From Halobacteriales archaeon QS_1_69_70 (GTDB lineage Archaea; Halobacteriota; Halobacteria; Halobacteriales; Haloarculaceae): 35,729 nt of DNA. The translations under genes were made by a program, and so were the position numbers. The stretch spans positions 1 through 35,729 of the forward strand of contig PXRI01000029.1 of assembly GCA_003021005.1 (NCBI GenBank). Direction: 5' to 3'. This document shows positions 24,157-32,264 of this stretch, in pieces (the stretch's first letter is position 1; the number at the start of each line of letters is the position of its first letter). The notes under the pieces were generated by a model. The model did not search any database, was not told the DNA's origin, and worked only from the letters and a program-made list of their open reading frames with translations.

Positions 24157-24237
24157 ATGGCAACCGACAACACCGCCCGCGAGACAGCGGTCAATGACAG
24201 CGGGATGGTCACCATCCCGGTCGAGGTAAGTATTTAG
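24157..24237 (+). pseudogene. Truncated AbrB/SpoVT-type antitoxin remnant
   Basis: A 26-residue open frame from ATG 24157 reads MATDNTARETAVNDSGMVTI, then PVEVSI and stop. GMVTIPVEV is the start of the swapped-hairpin AbrB DNA-binding domain (normally V-T-I-P-x-x-V/I-R...), and the protein ends just where the fold begins. The stop falls in the A/T-rich sequence that also supplies the promoter box of the next gene, so the gene seems to have been cut by insertion or recombination at about 24226. No toxin partner is next to it. Confidence 0.55.
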
Positions 24238-24260
24238 TCGTGTTACCCGTAAATAGGCGC

Positions 24261-24668
24261 ATGCAACGAAGAATCGCTTTACAGCTTCTCGGTTCAGCAT
24301 CTATTGCGACGTTAGCGGGATGTTCAACGGTCGGAAATGTGGGATCTGACGGTGGTGAATCCCCGGATGAGAGTACCCCTGATCTGTACCTTCGGAACGA
24401 CGATACCGATGCACACCTGGGAGAGTTCGAAGTTGTCCAGGATGGTGAAACCGTCATTCGAGATCGATTCGAACTCGAGGCCGATGGTTCAGTCTCCTAT
24501 GAAGACCCCATTACTGAACCTGGATCCTACACCATAACAGTAACTACTGAGACCGGACTCGAGAAATCGTTCACGTGGGAGGAAACGCACGAACCGTCGA
24601 CGGACAGTGATGGGACGCACGTGAGCATCTGGGATGGGAAGATTCGAATCGAGCGCGTAGAGTATTGA
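24261..24668 (+). CDS. Putative Tat-type lipoprotein, A/T-richer accessory gene
   Basis: The 135-residue precursor begins MQRRIALQLLGSASIATLAG and then Cys, a lipobox (LAGC) after a twin-arginine hydrophobic signal; the mature protein would be lipid-anchored outside. The mature part is acidic and beta-rich (LYLRNDDTDAHLGEFEVVQD; GSYTITVTTETGLEKSFTWE), like a small immunoglobulin-type domain. ATG 24261 is chosen because it directly precedes the signal and a tattta box lies about 28 nt upstream (24231-24236). Codons end in A/T far more often than in the neighbours, indicating recent acquisition. No function is assignable. Confidence 0.75.
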   Translation: MQRRIALQLLGSASIATLAGCSTVGNVGSDGGESPDESTPDLYLRNDDTDAHLGEFEVVQDGETVIRDRFELEADGSVSYEDPITEPGSYTITVTTETGLEKSFTWEETHEPSTDSDGTHVSIWDGKIRIERVEY

Positions 24669-24801
24669 GCTTCCCTCGCAGTTTGCTGTTCCCTTGCTTG
24701 CATTCGAGACGTGGCGAGGTACGGCGATGAGTGGACGATTTTGGCCCGATCAGGGATGAAATCGGCACACCCCGGTATCCATCCGGCGGAAACGGTCTAA
24801 G

Positions 24802-25085
24802 GTGTATGCTTCAAGCAATAGCAGACCGACCTCCTCTGCGGCCTCACCCATCGGGCGGTCGCCGGCCATCCTCGGTCCGATACTCATCGGGCTCGTGCCG
24901 TACCTCCCGACCGACCGCAACTCGCCAGCCGGGCGGCGAAGTTCCGGTGAGTCGCCAGTTCGTCGGCTTCACCGGCGCGTCATCACCGTCGGCGCCATCG
25001 GCGTCTTCGCGGCCCGCTCGTCATCGCGGTCCTCGTCGGGGTGCTGGAGCTGCTCATCGAGGTCCCCTCCATCCCGGAGCAGTGA
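24802..25085 (+). pseudogene. Broken small membrane protein gene
   Basis: One frame gives AILGPILIGLVPYL and then LHRRVITVGAIGVFAA. At 25013-25015 (a run of three C) the sense moves by one base and continues PLVIAVLVGVLELLIEVPSI and PEQ, with stop at 25085. Joined, these make a small protein with two or three hydrophobic helices, typical of haloarchaeal membrane proteins. The 5' part is poor (Ser/Pro/Arg-rich), and the true start is unclear. Read as it stands, no intact product exists. It lies at the end of the accessory patch, 45 nt before the convergent ggt gene ends. Confidence 0.45.
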
Positions 25086-25130
25086 CGTGGTGGCCGGCCC
25101 GTGGCAGCGTCGATGTCTCTCGCCCGACGG

Positions 25131-26750
25131 TCAGTACGCGGCCACGGTCCCGTCCTTCCGCGGTTCCGTCGCGCCGGACAGCGTCCCGTCGCGGTCCCGG
25201 ACCACCTGGGCGCCGCCGAACATCGCCGGCCGGAGGACCTCGAGGTCGTGGCCGCGCCGGCGGAGCCCGTGCTGGACCTCGGCCGGCGTGCGGGCCTCGA
25301 CGGCCAGGCGGCCGTCCTCGCGGTACCGCCACCGCGGCCGGTCCAGCGCCGCCTGCAGCCCCAGTCCGTCGTCGAGCAGCCCGACGAGCGTCTGGAGGTG
25401 GCCCTGTGGCTGCATGTAGCCGCCCATGACGCCGAACGCCGACCAGTCGGCGTCGCCGCGGCACAGCAGCCCGGGGATCAGCGTGTGGAACGGCCGCTTG
25501 CCGGGTTCAAGCCGGTTCGGGTGGTCGGGGTCGAGCGAGAAGGACGCCCCGCGGTTCTGCAGCGCGATGCCGGTGTCGCCGGCGACGAGGCCGCTCCCGA
25601 ACCCGGCGAACCGGGAATTGATGTAGGACACCACGTTGCCCTCGCCGTCGGCGACACAGAGGAGGACGGTGTCGGCGTCCTCGGCGGTCGCGTCCGGCAC
25701 CCCGAAGGAGACGTCGGCCGCCTCCGGGCCGATACCCTCGGCGCGGCGGGCCGCCCACTCGCGGCTGGCAAGCGGTGGGACCTCCTCGTACTCCGGGTCG
25801 GTGATGTAGTGGTGGCCGTCGTGGAACGCGCGCTTCATCGACTCAGCCAGGTAGTGGACGCGGGCGGCCGACCCGGATGGGTTGTCGGCGGCGCCGACTT
25901 CGCTGGCGACGTCCAGCGCCTCCAGGGCGACGAGACCCTGGTTGTTCGGCGGGAGTTCGTACACCTCGCTCCCGGCGTAGGTCGTCGAAACGGGGTCGGG
26001 GTACTCGACAGCGAAGTCGGCGAGGTCCTCGACGGCGAGGAAGCCGCCGGCGTCCTGGACCGCCCCGGCGATGTCCTCGGCGATGTGGCCCTCGTAGACG
26101 ACGTCGGCACCCTCCTCGGCGATCGCCGAAAGCGACCGGCCGAGGGCCTCCAGCCGGACGGTCTCGCCGGCGACGGGGGCCCGCTCCCCATCGACCAGAT
26201 AGGCGTCGCGGGCGTGGGCGTCCTCGAACAACGTCTCGCCGTGCCGCCAGGCGTCGGCGACGACCTCGCTCACGGGGTACCCCTCCGTCGCGTACTCGAT
26301 TGCGGGTTCGAGGACGTCGGCCAGCGCGCGGCGGCCGAACTCCCGGACGGTCGCCTCCCAGCCCCGGGCGGTGCCGGGGACGGTGACGGTGTGTGGCCCG
26401 ACCGCCGGCATCGCCGCCGCGGCCGGCTCGACGTCCCGGTCGTCCGCGACGGCCTCACGGACCCGCTCTCGGGTGGCGGCCTCGGGGGCGCCTCCGCAGG
26501 CCCGCATCGCGCCGACCTCGCCGTCGGCGTCCCGGTACAGCATGAAGACGTCGCCGCCGAGACCCGTCGAGGTGGGTTCGACGACGTTCAGCGCGGCGGC
26601 GGTCGCGACGGCGGCGTCGAAGGCGTTCCCGCCGTCCCGGAGCGTGGCCAGCCCCGCCTCGGCGGCCAGCGGCTGGCTCGTCGCGACCGCGCCGCGGGGT
26701 GCGTGGACCGTGGACCGCCTGGATCGGAACGCGTCGACCGTATTCGACAT
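25131..26750 (-). CDS. ggt: Gamma-glutamyltransferase family protein
   Basis: The 539-residue Ntn-hydrolase precursor opens with APRGAVATSQPLAAEAGLAT and GGNAFDAAVATAAALNVVEP, the conserved start of the large chain, with TGLGGDVFMLYRDADG after it. The cleavage and nucleophile threonine is T361 in EDADTVLLCVADGEGNVVS, and the small chain has the GGYMQPQGHLQTL block. No signal peptide is present, so it should act in the cytoplasm, unlike many bacterial GGTs. Haloarchaea accumulate gamma-glutamylcysteine, making thiol turnover a plausible role (inference); acylase activity is an alternative. Starts at 26750 (MSNTVDAFRSRRS) and 26777 are both possible, each with a weak upstream box. The sequence is intact. 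Confidence 0.9.
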   Translation of the reverse strand: MSNTVDAFRSRRSTVHAPRGAVATSQPLAAEAGLATLRDGGNAFDAAVATAAALNVVEPTSTGLGGDVFMLYRDADGEVGAMRACGGAPEAATRERVREAVADDRDVEPAAAAMPAVGPHTVTVPGTARGWEATVREFGRRALADVLEPAIEYATEGYPVSEVVADAWRHGETLFEDAHARDAYLVDGERAPVAGETVRLEALGRSLSAIAEEGADVVYEGHIAEDIAGAVQDAGGFLAVEDLADFAVEYPDPVSTTYAGSEVYELPPNNQGLVALEALDVASEVGAADNPSGSAARVHYLAESMKRAFHDGHHYITDPEYEEVPPLASREWAARRAEGIGPEAADVSFGVPDATAEDADTVLLCVADGEGNVVSYINSRFAGFGSGLVAGDTGIALQNRGASFSLDPDHPNRLEPGKRPFHTLIPGLLCRGDADWSAFGVMGGYMQPQGHLQTLVGLLDDGLGLQAALDRPRWRYREDGRLAVEARTPAEVQHGLRRRGHDLEVLRPAMFGGAQVVRDRDGTLSGATEPRKDGTVAAY

Positions 26751-27080
26751 GCCAGGGCGTGGGACCGGTAGCGACATAGAGCCGGCGACCGCGCCCGGGG
26801 ATACACGTCACCGACCGATGTGTGGGTGGCGTCGCCGGTGCTTCCGGAACCATCCGGTTTTCCGACCGCCGTCGGCCGGTTTCACTTCCGCCAGCGTGTG
26901 GCTCGGCCGGCGTCCGAGCGGAAATTCGGCCGTTCCGCCGGCCCGACCCGCCACAGGCAGCCGTCTGGGGCGACCCGACGGCCTGCCTCGATCCCGTCGC
27001 CGTCCGGCGGTGCGACCGGACGGCCAGTTTCACCCCGGCCTCGAACGCGATTCATTACGCTCCGTCCGCTCGTCCAGCGT
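26751..27080. other. Intergenic region, divergent promoters only
   Basis: This 330-bp GC-rich gap lies between ggt and the zinc-protein gene. Open frames cross it on both strands, but their products are Arg/Pro-rich and lack fold-like patterns. The only signal is ttcattac at 27051-27058, about 26 nt before ATG 27081, a leaderless promoter. A gtgtat motif near 26800 could serve the longer ggt start. Confidence 0.4.
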
Positions 27081-27329
27081 ATGACCGTTCGATTGATCAC
27101 GGACGGCAGCAGCCCCGCCGACGCCAAACGGGTCCTCATCGACGCCGACGACCCGACGGCCCGGTGGCGGTGGCGCTGTCCGAACCGCCACTGCGACTGG
27201 GAGCCGACGAACAACCACGTCTGGTGTGCCACCTGCGCGTCGCTACACGGGGTCGACCCGGAGTACTGGGAACTGGTGGACACCAAGACGGGCGAGCGTG
27301 TGCCGTGGGGGTCGATCGAGTTGCGATGA
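27081..27329 (+). CDS. Small zinc-ribbon protein
   Basis: The 82-residue protein begins MTVRLITDGSSPADAKRVLI and has two Cys pairs, C33-x4-C38 (CPNRHC) and C49-x2-C52 (CATC), embedded in Trp/Asn-rich sequence (RWRWRCPNRH; NNHVWCATC). This is a zinc-ribbon-like fold. The C-terminus YWELVDTKTGERVPWGSIEL is beta-rich. I know no named family. Its stop overlaps the next gene's start (ATGA at 27326-27329), so the two are translationally coupled. A cattac box 26 nt upstream supports the start. Confidence 0.7.
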   Translation: MTVRLITDGSSPADAKRVLIDADDPTARWRWRCPNRHCDWEPTNNHVWCATCASLHGVDPEYWELVDTKTGERVPWGSIELR

Positions 27330-27553
27330 CGCTTCGCGAAGCACTGTACGTTCGCCTCGGCGCCGTGCTGGTCGCGGCGGCCGTCCCGGTTGCCACCATC
27401 GCCGTCGTGGCCCTCGTCGAGGCGGTGGTCACGGTGCCGGCCGTCGCCGTGGGCGGGACGGTCGTGCGACCGACGGAGTTCGTCGCGGCCGTCGCGGTCT
27501 GGCGACTCGCCGTGCGGCTCTACCGGCTCAATGCCGGTCCAGTCGATGGGTGA
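27326..27553 (+). CDS. Small two-helix membrane protein coupled to zinc protein
   Basis: The 75-residue protein starts MTLREALYVRLGAVLVAAAV and has two transmembrane segments, at about residues 11-38 and 48-62, joined by a short polar turn (GGTVVRPTEF). The cytoplasmic ends are Arg-rich. Its ATG overlaps the stop of the zinc-ribbon gene (ATGA), which is the main evidence that it is expressed and that both work together, perhaps the zinc protein bound to a membrane partner (inference). No family is recognised. Confidence 0.65.
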   Translation: MTLREALYVRLGAVLVAAAVPVATIAVVALVEAVVTVPAVAVGGTVVRPTEFVAAVAVWRLAVRLYRLNAGPVDG

Positions 27554-27608
27554 AACGGTTGTTTCAGTTTCCACAAGGCCGATTCCCTTGTCGCCAGGAC
27601 CGTCGACC

Positions 27609-28382
27609 ATGCACGTCACACGCCGAACACTGCTGTCCGCTGCAGCGGGCGGTGCCGCCGCAACGGCCGGCTGTTCTGACGGCTGGGCCGGAGGCCCCGA
27701 CGACCAGTCCCCGACCGAGACGGACCGACCACTGCCCGACGCGTGCCCGACGACGCAGAACCTGGGCGTCGAGTGGCCCGCGGAGCTGACCGACGTCGAG
27801 TCGTTCATGGTGGCCTACGAGAACGCCTACTACCGCGAGGTTGTCGTAGATTACGAACCGACCACCAGGGTCGACGAGTACGGGCTGGAGGCGGTCGTGA
27901 GCGACGGCCCGACCGCGGTCGACGGCGGCTACGAGGTCGCGCTCTACGGCACCGGCGGCGTCTACGAACCCGGACTCCACCTCCAGGCCGAACCCGCCGA
28001 CCCGCCGGCCGGCGCCGACGTCGTGCCGGTCGGCGAGGTGTCTGACGACACTCTCCGGGATTTCCTCGAGACCGCCGCCGCGGAGGGCGAGGCCGAGACC
28101 GTCGTCCAACAGCAGCGCGACCGAATCGACGAACTGATCGAACGGGTCGCGGCACTGTCGGACGACGCCGAGACGCTCGACTCCCCGGGCGACTCGGCCA
28201 CCGCCTACGTCGACGTCGACGGGTCGACCGTCGAGCTCACCCTCCAGGCGGACCGGTTCCACGGCGACTACTGGTGGAGTGCCCGGTACTACGTCGACAA
28301 GCGGGTCGTCCGGCGCGTCGACGACGAGGAGAGCGATCCCCGCGAGGCCGGTGACCTGCTGGAGTGCCGGGAGCAGTCCTGA
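27609..28382 (+). CDS. Putative Tat-type lipoprotein, unknown function
   Basis: The 257-residue precursor begins MHVTRRTLLSAAAGGAAATA then GCSD: twin arginines, a hydrophobic stretch and the lipobox cysteine at about residue 22. The linker GGPDDQSPTETDRP precedes a folded region with alternating strands (SFMVAYENAYYREVVVDYEP; GYEVALYGTGGVYEPGLHLQ). The C-terminal part (ATAYVDVDGSTVELTLQADR; GDYWWSARYYVDKRVVRRVD) looks like a ligand-binding or beta-sandwich domain. It is expected on the outer face of the membrane. No homologue with known function comes to mind. The hairpin repeat, copy D, begins 18 nt after its stop. Confidence 0.8.
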   Translation: MHVTRRTLLSAAAGGAAATAGCSDGWAGGPDDQSPTETDRPLPDACPTTQNLGVEWPAELTDVESFMVAYENAYYREVVVDYEPTTRVDEYGLEAVVSDGPTAVDGGYEVALYGTGGVYEPGLHLQAEPADPPAGADVVPVGEVSDDTLRDFLETAAAEGEAETVVQQQRDRIDELIERVAALSDDAETLDSPGDSATAYVDVDGSTVELTLQADRFHGDYWWSARYYVDKRVVRRVDDEESDPREAGDLLECREQS

Positions 28383-28399
28383 CCGCCCGTGGGCCCGGA

Positions 28400-28537
28400 C
28401 GGGCGCCGCCGCTCGCTCATCCGGCGGCCTCCCTTCGGTCGGCCGCCCGGCTCTCGTGTCGTCGCTCCCGCAGGTCACTCCTCCCGCTCGCACATTCGGC
28501 GGCGCTCGCTCCGCTCGCGCCGCCCGCGTCGTTGCGT
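28400..28537. repeat. Dispersed hairpin repeat, copy D (intergenic)
   Basis: The core ggcctcccttcggtcggcc at 28426-28444 is identical to copies A and B. The stem GGCGGCC/GGCCGCC flanks an 11-nt loop. A second unit follows with ctctcgtgtcgtcgctcc, gtcactcctcccgctcgc and a final ggcggcgctcgctccgctcg. This is the only copy outside a gene. It lies between the lipoprotein gene and the nmd3 promoter, so it could also act as a terminator or RNA hairpin (inference). Confidence 0.8.
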
Positions 28538-28576
28538 GACGCGCCGTTTAACCGCCTCGACCCGATACCACCTCCA

Positions 28577-29713
28577 ATGAGTAACGGGTCCGGTTCCGGC
28601 GCGTTCTGTCCGCGCTGTGGCGACCCCATCGAGCGGCCGCCCGAGGTCGACCTCCCAGCCGGCGTCGACGGCGCGGGCGGTCGGGTCGATCCGGACGCCG
28701 TGCTGTGCGACGAGTGCTACCTCGACGCCTTCGACCTCGTGGACGCGCCGGACCGCATCGAAGTCCGAGTCTGCAGCCGGTGTGGCGCGGTCCACCGCGG
28801 GAACCGGTGGGTCGACGTCGACGCCCGCGACTACACCGACGTCGCCGTCGAGGAGACGGCCGACCGGCTCGCGGTCCACGTCGACGCCGACGAGGTCGAG
28901 TGGGGCGTCGAGCCCGAGCAGGTCGACGAGAACACAATCCGGATGCACTGCCTGTTCACCGGCGTCGTCCGAGGGACCCCGGTCTCCGAGGAGGTTACCG
29001 TCCCGGTGTACATCGCCCGGGAGACCTGCGACCGGTGTGGCCGCATCGCCGGCGACTACCACGCCTCGATCGTCCAGGTCCGGGCGGCCGACCGGACGCC
29101 GACGAGCGAGGAGGCCGACCGCGCCGTCGAGATCGCGGAGGCATACGTCGCCGAGCGGGAGGCGACCGGCAACCGCGAGGCGTTCATCACCGGGACAACG
29201 CGGACCGACGACGGCGTCGACCTGAAGCTCTCCACGAACACGCTCGGCGAGGGCGTCGCACAGCAGGTCGTCCGCGAACTCGGCGGGACGGTCTCCGAGG
29301 CCCCGACGCTGGTCACGGAGGACGCCGAGGGCGAGGAGGTCTACCGGGTCACCTTCACCGTCCGGCTGCCGCCCTTCACGCCCGGCGACGTCGTCGCCCT
29401 CGACGACGGTGACGGCCCCGTTCTGGTCACGAGTGCCCGCAGCAACCTGAAGGGGCGCCGGCTCGCCACCGGCGACCGCTACGAGGCCGACGTCGAGGAC
29501 GGCATCGCCCCCGACGCCCGCAAGATCGCCGACCGTGCCGACGCCGAGTCCACCACGCTCGTGGCCGTCGAGGACGACCACGCCGTCCAGGTGCTAGACC
29601 CCGACACCCACGAAGCGACGACCGTCCCCCGTCCGGACTACCTCGACCCGGACGCCGAGGCGGTCCCGGTCATCAAACACCGGCGCGGCCTGCACGTGCT
29701 CCCGGAGGAGTGA
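28577..29713 (+). CDS. nmd3: NMD3-like 60S/50S ribosome-associated zinc protein
   Basis: The 378-residue protein is an archaeal homologue of NMD3, which in eukaryotes adapts the large ribosomal subunit for export; archaeal function is unproven but presumably late 50S assembly. The N-terminus has the Cys pairs CPRCGDPI, CDECY, CSRCGAVH and CDRCGRIAG, forming two zinc sites. The middle has the eIF5A-like/beta domain (YHASIVQVRAADRTPTSEEA; ITGTTRTDDGVDLKLSTNTL). The C-terminal beta domain follows (FTPGDVVALDDGDGPVLVTS). ATG 28577 has a gtttaac box about 28 nt upstream, so it is leaderless. The taw2-like gene starts 5 nt after its stop; the two form an operon. Confidence 0.9.
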   Translation: MSNGSGSGAFCPRCGDPIERPPEVDLPAGVDGAGGRVDPDAVLCDECYLDAFDLVDAPDRIEVRVCSRCGAVHRGNRWVDVDARDYTDVAVEETADRLAVHVDADEVEWGVEPEQVDENTIRMHCLFTGVVRGTPVSEEVTVPVYIARETCDRCGRIAGDYHASIVQVRAADRTPTSEEADRAVEIAEAYVAEREATGNREAFITGTTRTDDGVDLKLSTNTLGEGVAQQVVRELGGTVSEAPTLVTEDAEGEEVYRVTFTVRLPPFTPGDVVALDDGDGPVLVTSARSNLKGRRLATGDRYEADVEDGIAPDARKIADRADAESTTLVAVEDDHAVQVLDPDTHEATTVPRPDYLDPDAEAVPVIKHRRGLHVLPEE

Positions 29714-29718
29714 GTCGG

Positions 29719-30768
29719 ATGTCGGACGACGCCGCCGGCCCGGACTGCAACGGCGAACTGGCCGCGATCGTCGCGAAGCCGCGGACCGAGGCCGCCATCG
29801 AGGCGTTGCGGGCGGAGGGCGTCTACGACCCCACACGGAGCGTCGACGCCCACGACGCCGACCGCGTCGCCGTCCCGGTCGCCGCGCCGCCGACCGAGAC
29901 CGCCGTCGACGCGGTCGAGGCCGTGGTGCTACCGCGGCGGGAGCGGGGGCTCGCGGACCTGCTCGCCGAGCGCGGGTTCACCGACCGGGAGATCGACGCC
30001 GCGCCGTCGTCGTGGGCCGTCGTCGGCAGCGTCGCCCTCGTGGACTTCGGCGACGTCTCCGCCGACGATATGTTGCCTGAGGACCGCCGTGAGGCCGTCG
30101 GCGACGCCCTCCTCTAGCTGCACGCCAACGTCGACACCGTCCTGGCCCGCGGCGGCGTCGCCAGCGAGCGACGGCAGCCCCACGTTGAGGTCGTCGCCGG
30201 GACCGGCGAGACCGAAACCGTCCACGTCGAGCACGGAACGCGGTACGTCCTGGACCTCGCGACGGTGATGTTCTCGCCCGGCAACAAGGCCGAGCGGGCG
30301 CGGATGGGCGAGGTCGTCGGCCCGGACGAGCGGGTGTTCGACATGTTCGCCGGCATCGGCTACTTCGCGCTCCCGATGGCCCGAGCGGGCGCCGACGTGA
30401 CGGCCGCCGAGATCGAGCCGGCGGCCTACCGGTATCTCGTCGAGAACACTCGCCTCAACCACGTGACAGACCGGCTCCGGCCGGTGCTCGGGGACTGCCG
30501 CGACGTCGAGACGACCGCCGACCGGGTCGTGATGGGCTACTACGACGCCCACGAGTATCTCGACGCGGCGCTCGCGGCGCTCGTCGCCGGCGGGTTCCTC
30601 CACCTCCACGAAGCCACGCCGGAGCCGCTGTTCCCCGAGCGGCCGGCCGACCGGCTCCGATCGTCGGCCGACGCCGCGGGCCGGTCGGTCCAGATCCTCG
30701 CAACGCGGGTAATCAAGGACCACAGCCCTGGCGTCGTCCACGGCGTCGTCGACGCCCGGGTCGACTGA
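29719..30768 (+). pseudogene. taw2: Trm5/TYW2-family tRNA enzyme (taw2-like) with in-frame amber codon
   Basis: One frame spans 350 codons but contains TAG at 30115-30117, after ...REAVGDALL and before LHANVDTVLARGGVASE. The parts fit as one protein: the N-terminal domain (AAIVAKPRTEAAIEALRAEG; GLADLLAERGFTDREIDAAP) and the SAM domain (MFSPGNKAERARM, FDMFAGIGYFALPMARAGAD). Where Trm5 has an N-L-P motif this has VVMGYYDAHEYLDAAL, typical of archaeal TYW2 (Taw2), which transfers the aminocarboxypropyl group in wyosine synthesis on tRNA-Phe. A single base change (for example GAG or CAG to TAG) explains the break. Without readthrough a 132-residue fragment results. It is co-transcribed with nmd3. 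Trm5 remains an alternative. Confidence 0.8.
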
Positions 30769-30846
30769 GACCGGCGTGCCGACGACGCCGACTGACCGAG
30801 CACGGGGCGGCGTGGTCCCTTTGTGCTCTCCGCCCGGAGGCGGGGC

Positions 30847-32067
30847 ATGCACGTCGACTGCGGGACGCTCGTGGACGGCACGGGAGACGTGATCGAGGAC
30901 GCCCGGCTCCGTGTCGCGGACGGCGCGGTCGCCGAGGGCGGGCCCCGGGAGGACGTCGCGGCCGACGGCGAGCGCGTCGACCACTCCGGCGAGGTGGTCG
31001 TGCCCGGGTTCGTCGACGCCCACGTCCACCTGCAGGGGCTCCGCACGATGGACCCGACCGACTGGGTGCTCGCCGACGACGCCGAATGCGCCGCCCGTGC
31101 CACGGTGGACTGTCGCCGCCTGCTCGAGGCCGGCTTCACCAGCGTTCGGGACCTCGGCAGCACGGTCGCGCTCGGCCTCCGTGATGCCATCGCCGACGGC
31201 GACGTCGCCGGCCCCCGGATCTACACCAGCGGCCGCGCCATCTCCCAGACCGGCGGTCACGGCGACGCCCACTTTCTCCCGCACGAGTGGGCCGGCGAGA
31301 GCGGGCTCGGCATCGCGACGCTCGCCGACGGCGAGGCCGAGTGCCGGAAGACCGCCCGACGTCGCCTCCGGAACGGCGTCGACTGTCTGAAGATCATGAC
31401 GACCGGCGGGGTGCTCTCCGAGCAGGACGAGCCGGACCACCAGCAGTTCACCGACGCCGAGATCCGGGCGCTGGTCGAGGAGGCCCACCGCGCCGACCGC
31501 CAGGTCGCCAGCCACGCCCAGGGGGCCGCCGGCGTCACGGCGGCACTGGAGAACGGCGTCGACACCATCGAGCATGGCTTCCACCTCGACGAGGAGGCCA
31601 TCGACCTGCTCCTGGAGACGGACGCCACGCTGGTGCCGACACTGTCGATCATGTTCCGGATCGTCGAGGAGGGGGCGGACCACGGCGTCCCCGAGTACGG
31701 GCTCCGGAAGTCCCGCGAGGCGTTCGAGGCTCACGTCGATTCGACCCGGCGCGCTCACGTGGCCGGCGTCCCCGTCGCGACCGGGACCGACTTCCTCGGC
31801 GCGCCGCTGGTCCCGCACGGGGAGAACGCCCTCGAGATGGAGCTCTTGGTCGAGGAGATCGGCCTTTCGCCCCTCGAGGCCATCGAGGCCGCCACCGGCG
31901 TCGCGGCCCGCACCGTCCCGGACGACGTCGGCGAACTCCGGCCGGGCGCCCACGCCGACTTCGTTGCCCTCGACGCCGATCCGCGGGACGGCATCGAGGC
32001 CGTCCGCGAGGTCGCGGCGGTTTACAAGGGCGGCGAGCGGGTCGCGAACGGTGCGAGCGATTTATAG
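30847..32067 (+). CDS. Amidohydrolase (imidazolonepropionase/prolidase-like)
   Basis: The 406-residue metal-dependent hydrolase has HVDCGTLVDGTGDVIEDARL (small beta domain), VVPGFVDAHVHLQG (HxH metal pair), DCLKIMTTGGV (likely carboxylated lysine), ASHAQG, then TIEHGFHLDEEAIDLL (His ligands) and VPVATGTDFLG (catalytic Asp). The C-terminus HADFVALDADPRDGIEAVRE closes the beta domain. This is the COG1228 group, which includes Xaa-Pro dipeptidases and cyclic amide hydrolases; the substrate is open. ATG 30847 has a ctttgtg box about 26 nt upstream. It is cytoplasmic, since no signal is present. Confidence 0.88.
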   Translation: MHVDCGTLVDGTGDVIEDARLRVADGAVAEGGPREDVAADGERVDHSGEVVVPGFVDAHVHLQGLRTMDPTDWVLADDAECAARATVDCRRLLEAGFTSVRDLGSTVALGLRDAIADGDVAGPRIYTSGRAISQTGGHGDAHFLPHEWAGESGLGIATLADGEAECRKTARRRLRNGVDCLKIMTTGGVLSEQDEPDHQQFTDAEIRALVEEAHRADRQVASHAQGAAGVTAALENGVDTIEHGFHLDEEAIDLLLETDATLVPTLSIMFRIVEEGADHGVPEYGLRKSREAFEAHVDSTRRAHVAGVPVATGTDFLGAPLVPHGENALEMELLVEEIGLSPLEAIEAATGVAARTVPDDVGELRPGAHADFVALDADPRDGIEAVREVAAVYKGGERVANGASDL

Positions 32068-32089
32068 GAGCGAGCCGGCAACGTCCAGT

Positions 32090-32173
32090 ATGGACAGACA
32101 GAAGCTGTTCGCGCTGTTCTTCGCCCTGCTGATGATGACCTCCATGGTCGCCTACGCGGCCACGTTCTTCTGA
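32090..32173 (+). CDS. 27-residue membrane microprotein
   Basis: ATG 32090 opens MDRQKLFALFFALLMMTSMV, continues AYAATFF and stops at 32173. It has a basic start (DRQK) and one hydrophobic helix of about 20 residues, so it is a single-pass membrane peptide. Strong support comes from the promoter: tttata at 32061-32066 sits about 26-28 nt before the ATG, overlapping the stop codon of the amidohydrolase. All codons follow the host G/C-ending bias. I believe similar microproteins occur in other haloarchaea but cannot confirm it here. A role in respiratory or transporter complexes is only a guess. Confidence 0.7.
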   Translation: MDRQKLFALFFALLMMTSMVAYAATFF

Positions 32174-32264
32174 CCGCGGCGGGTCAGCCGCCGCCCGGCC
32201 GGCCGACAACGGGTGGTTTGCGGTGCCGCCGGGATCGCGGTTAGTCGACGGCGGAGGACATTTT

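Noticed and set aside
30115-30117. Amber codon as pyrrolysine
   Set aside because: No Pyl machinery or methylamine methyltransferase context is visible; a point mutation or base error is simpler.
29929-31953. Open frame of ~674 codons on the minus strand opposite the taw2-like and amidohydrolase genes
   Set aside because: Antisense shadow; both plus-strand genes have catalytic motifs and promoters.
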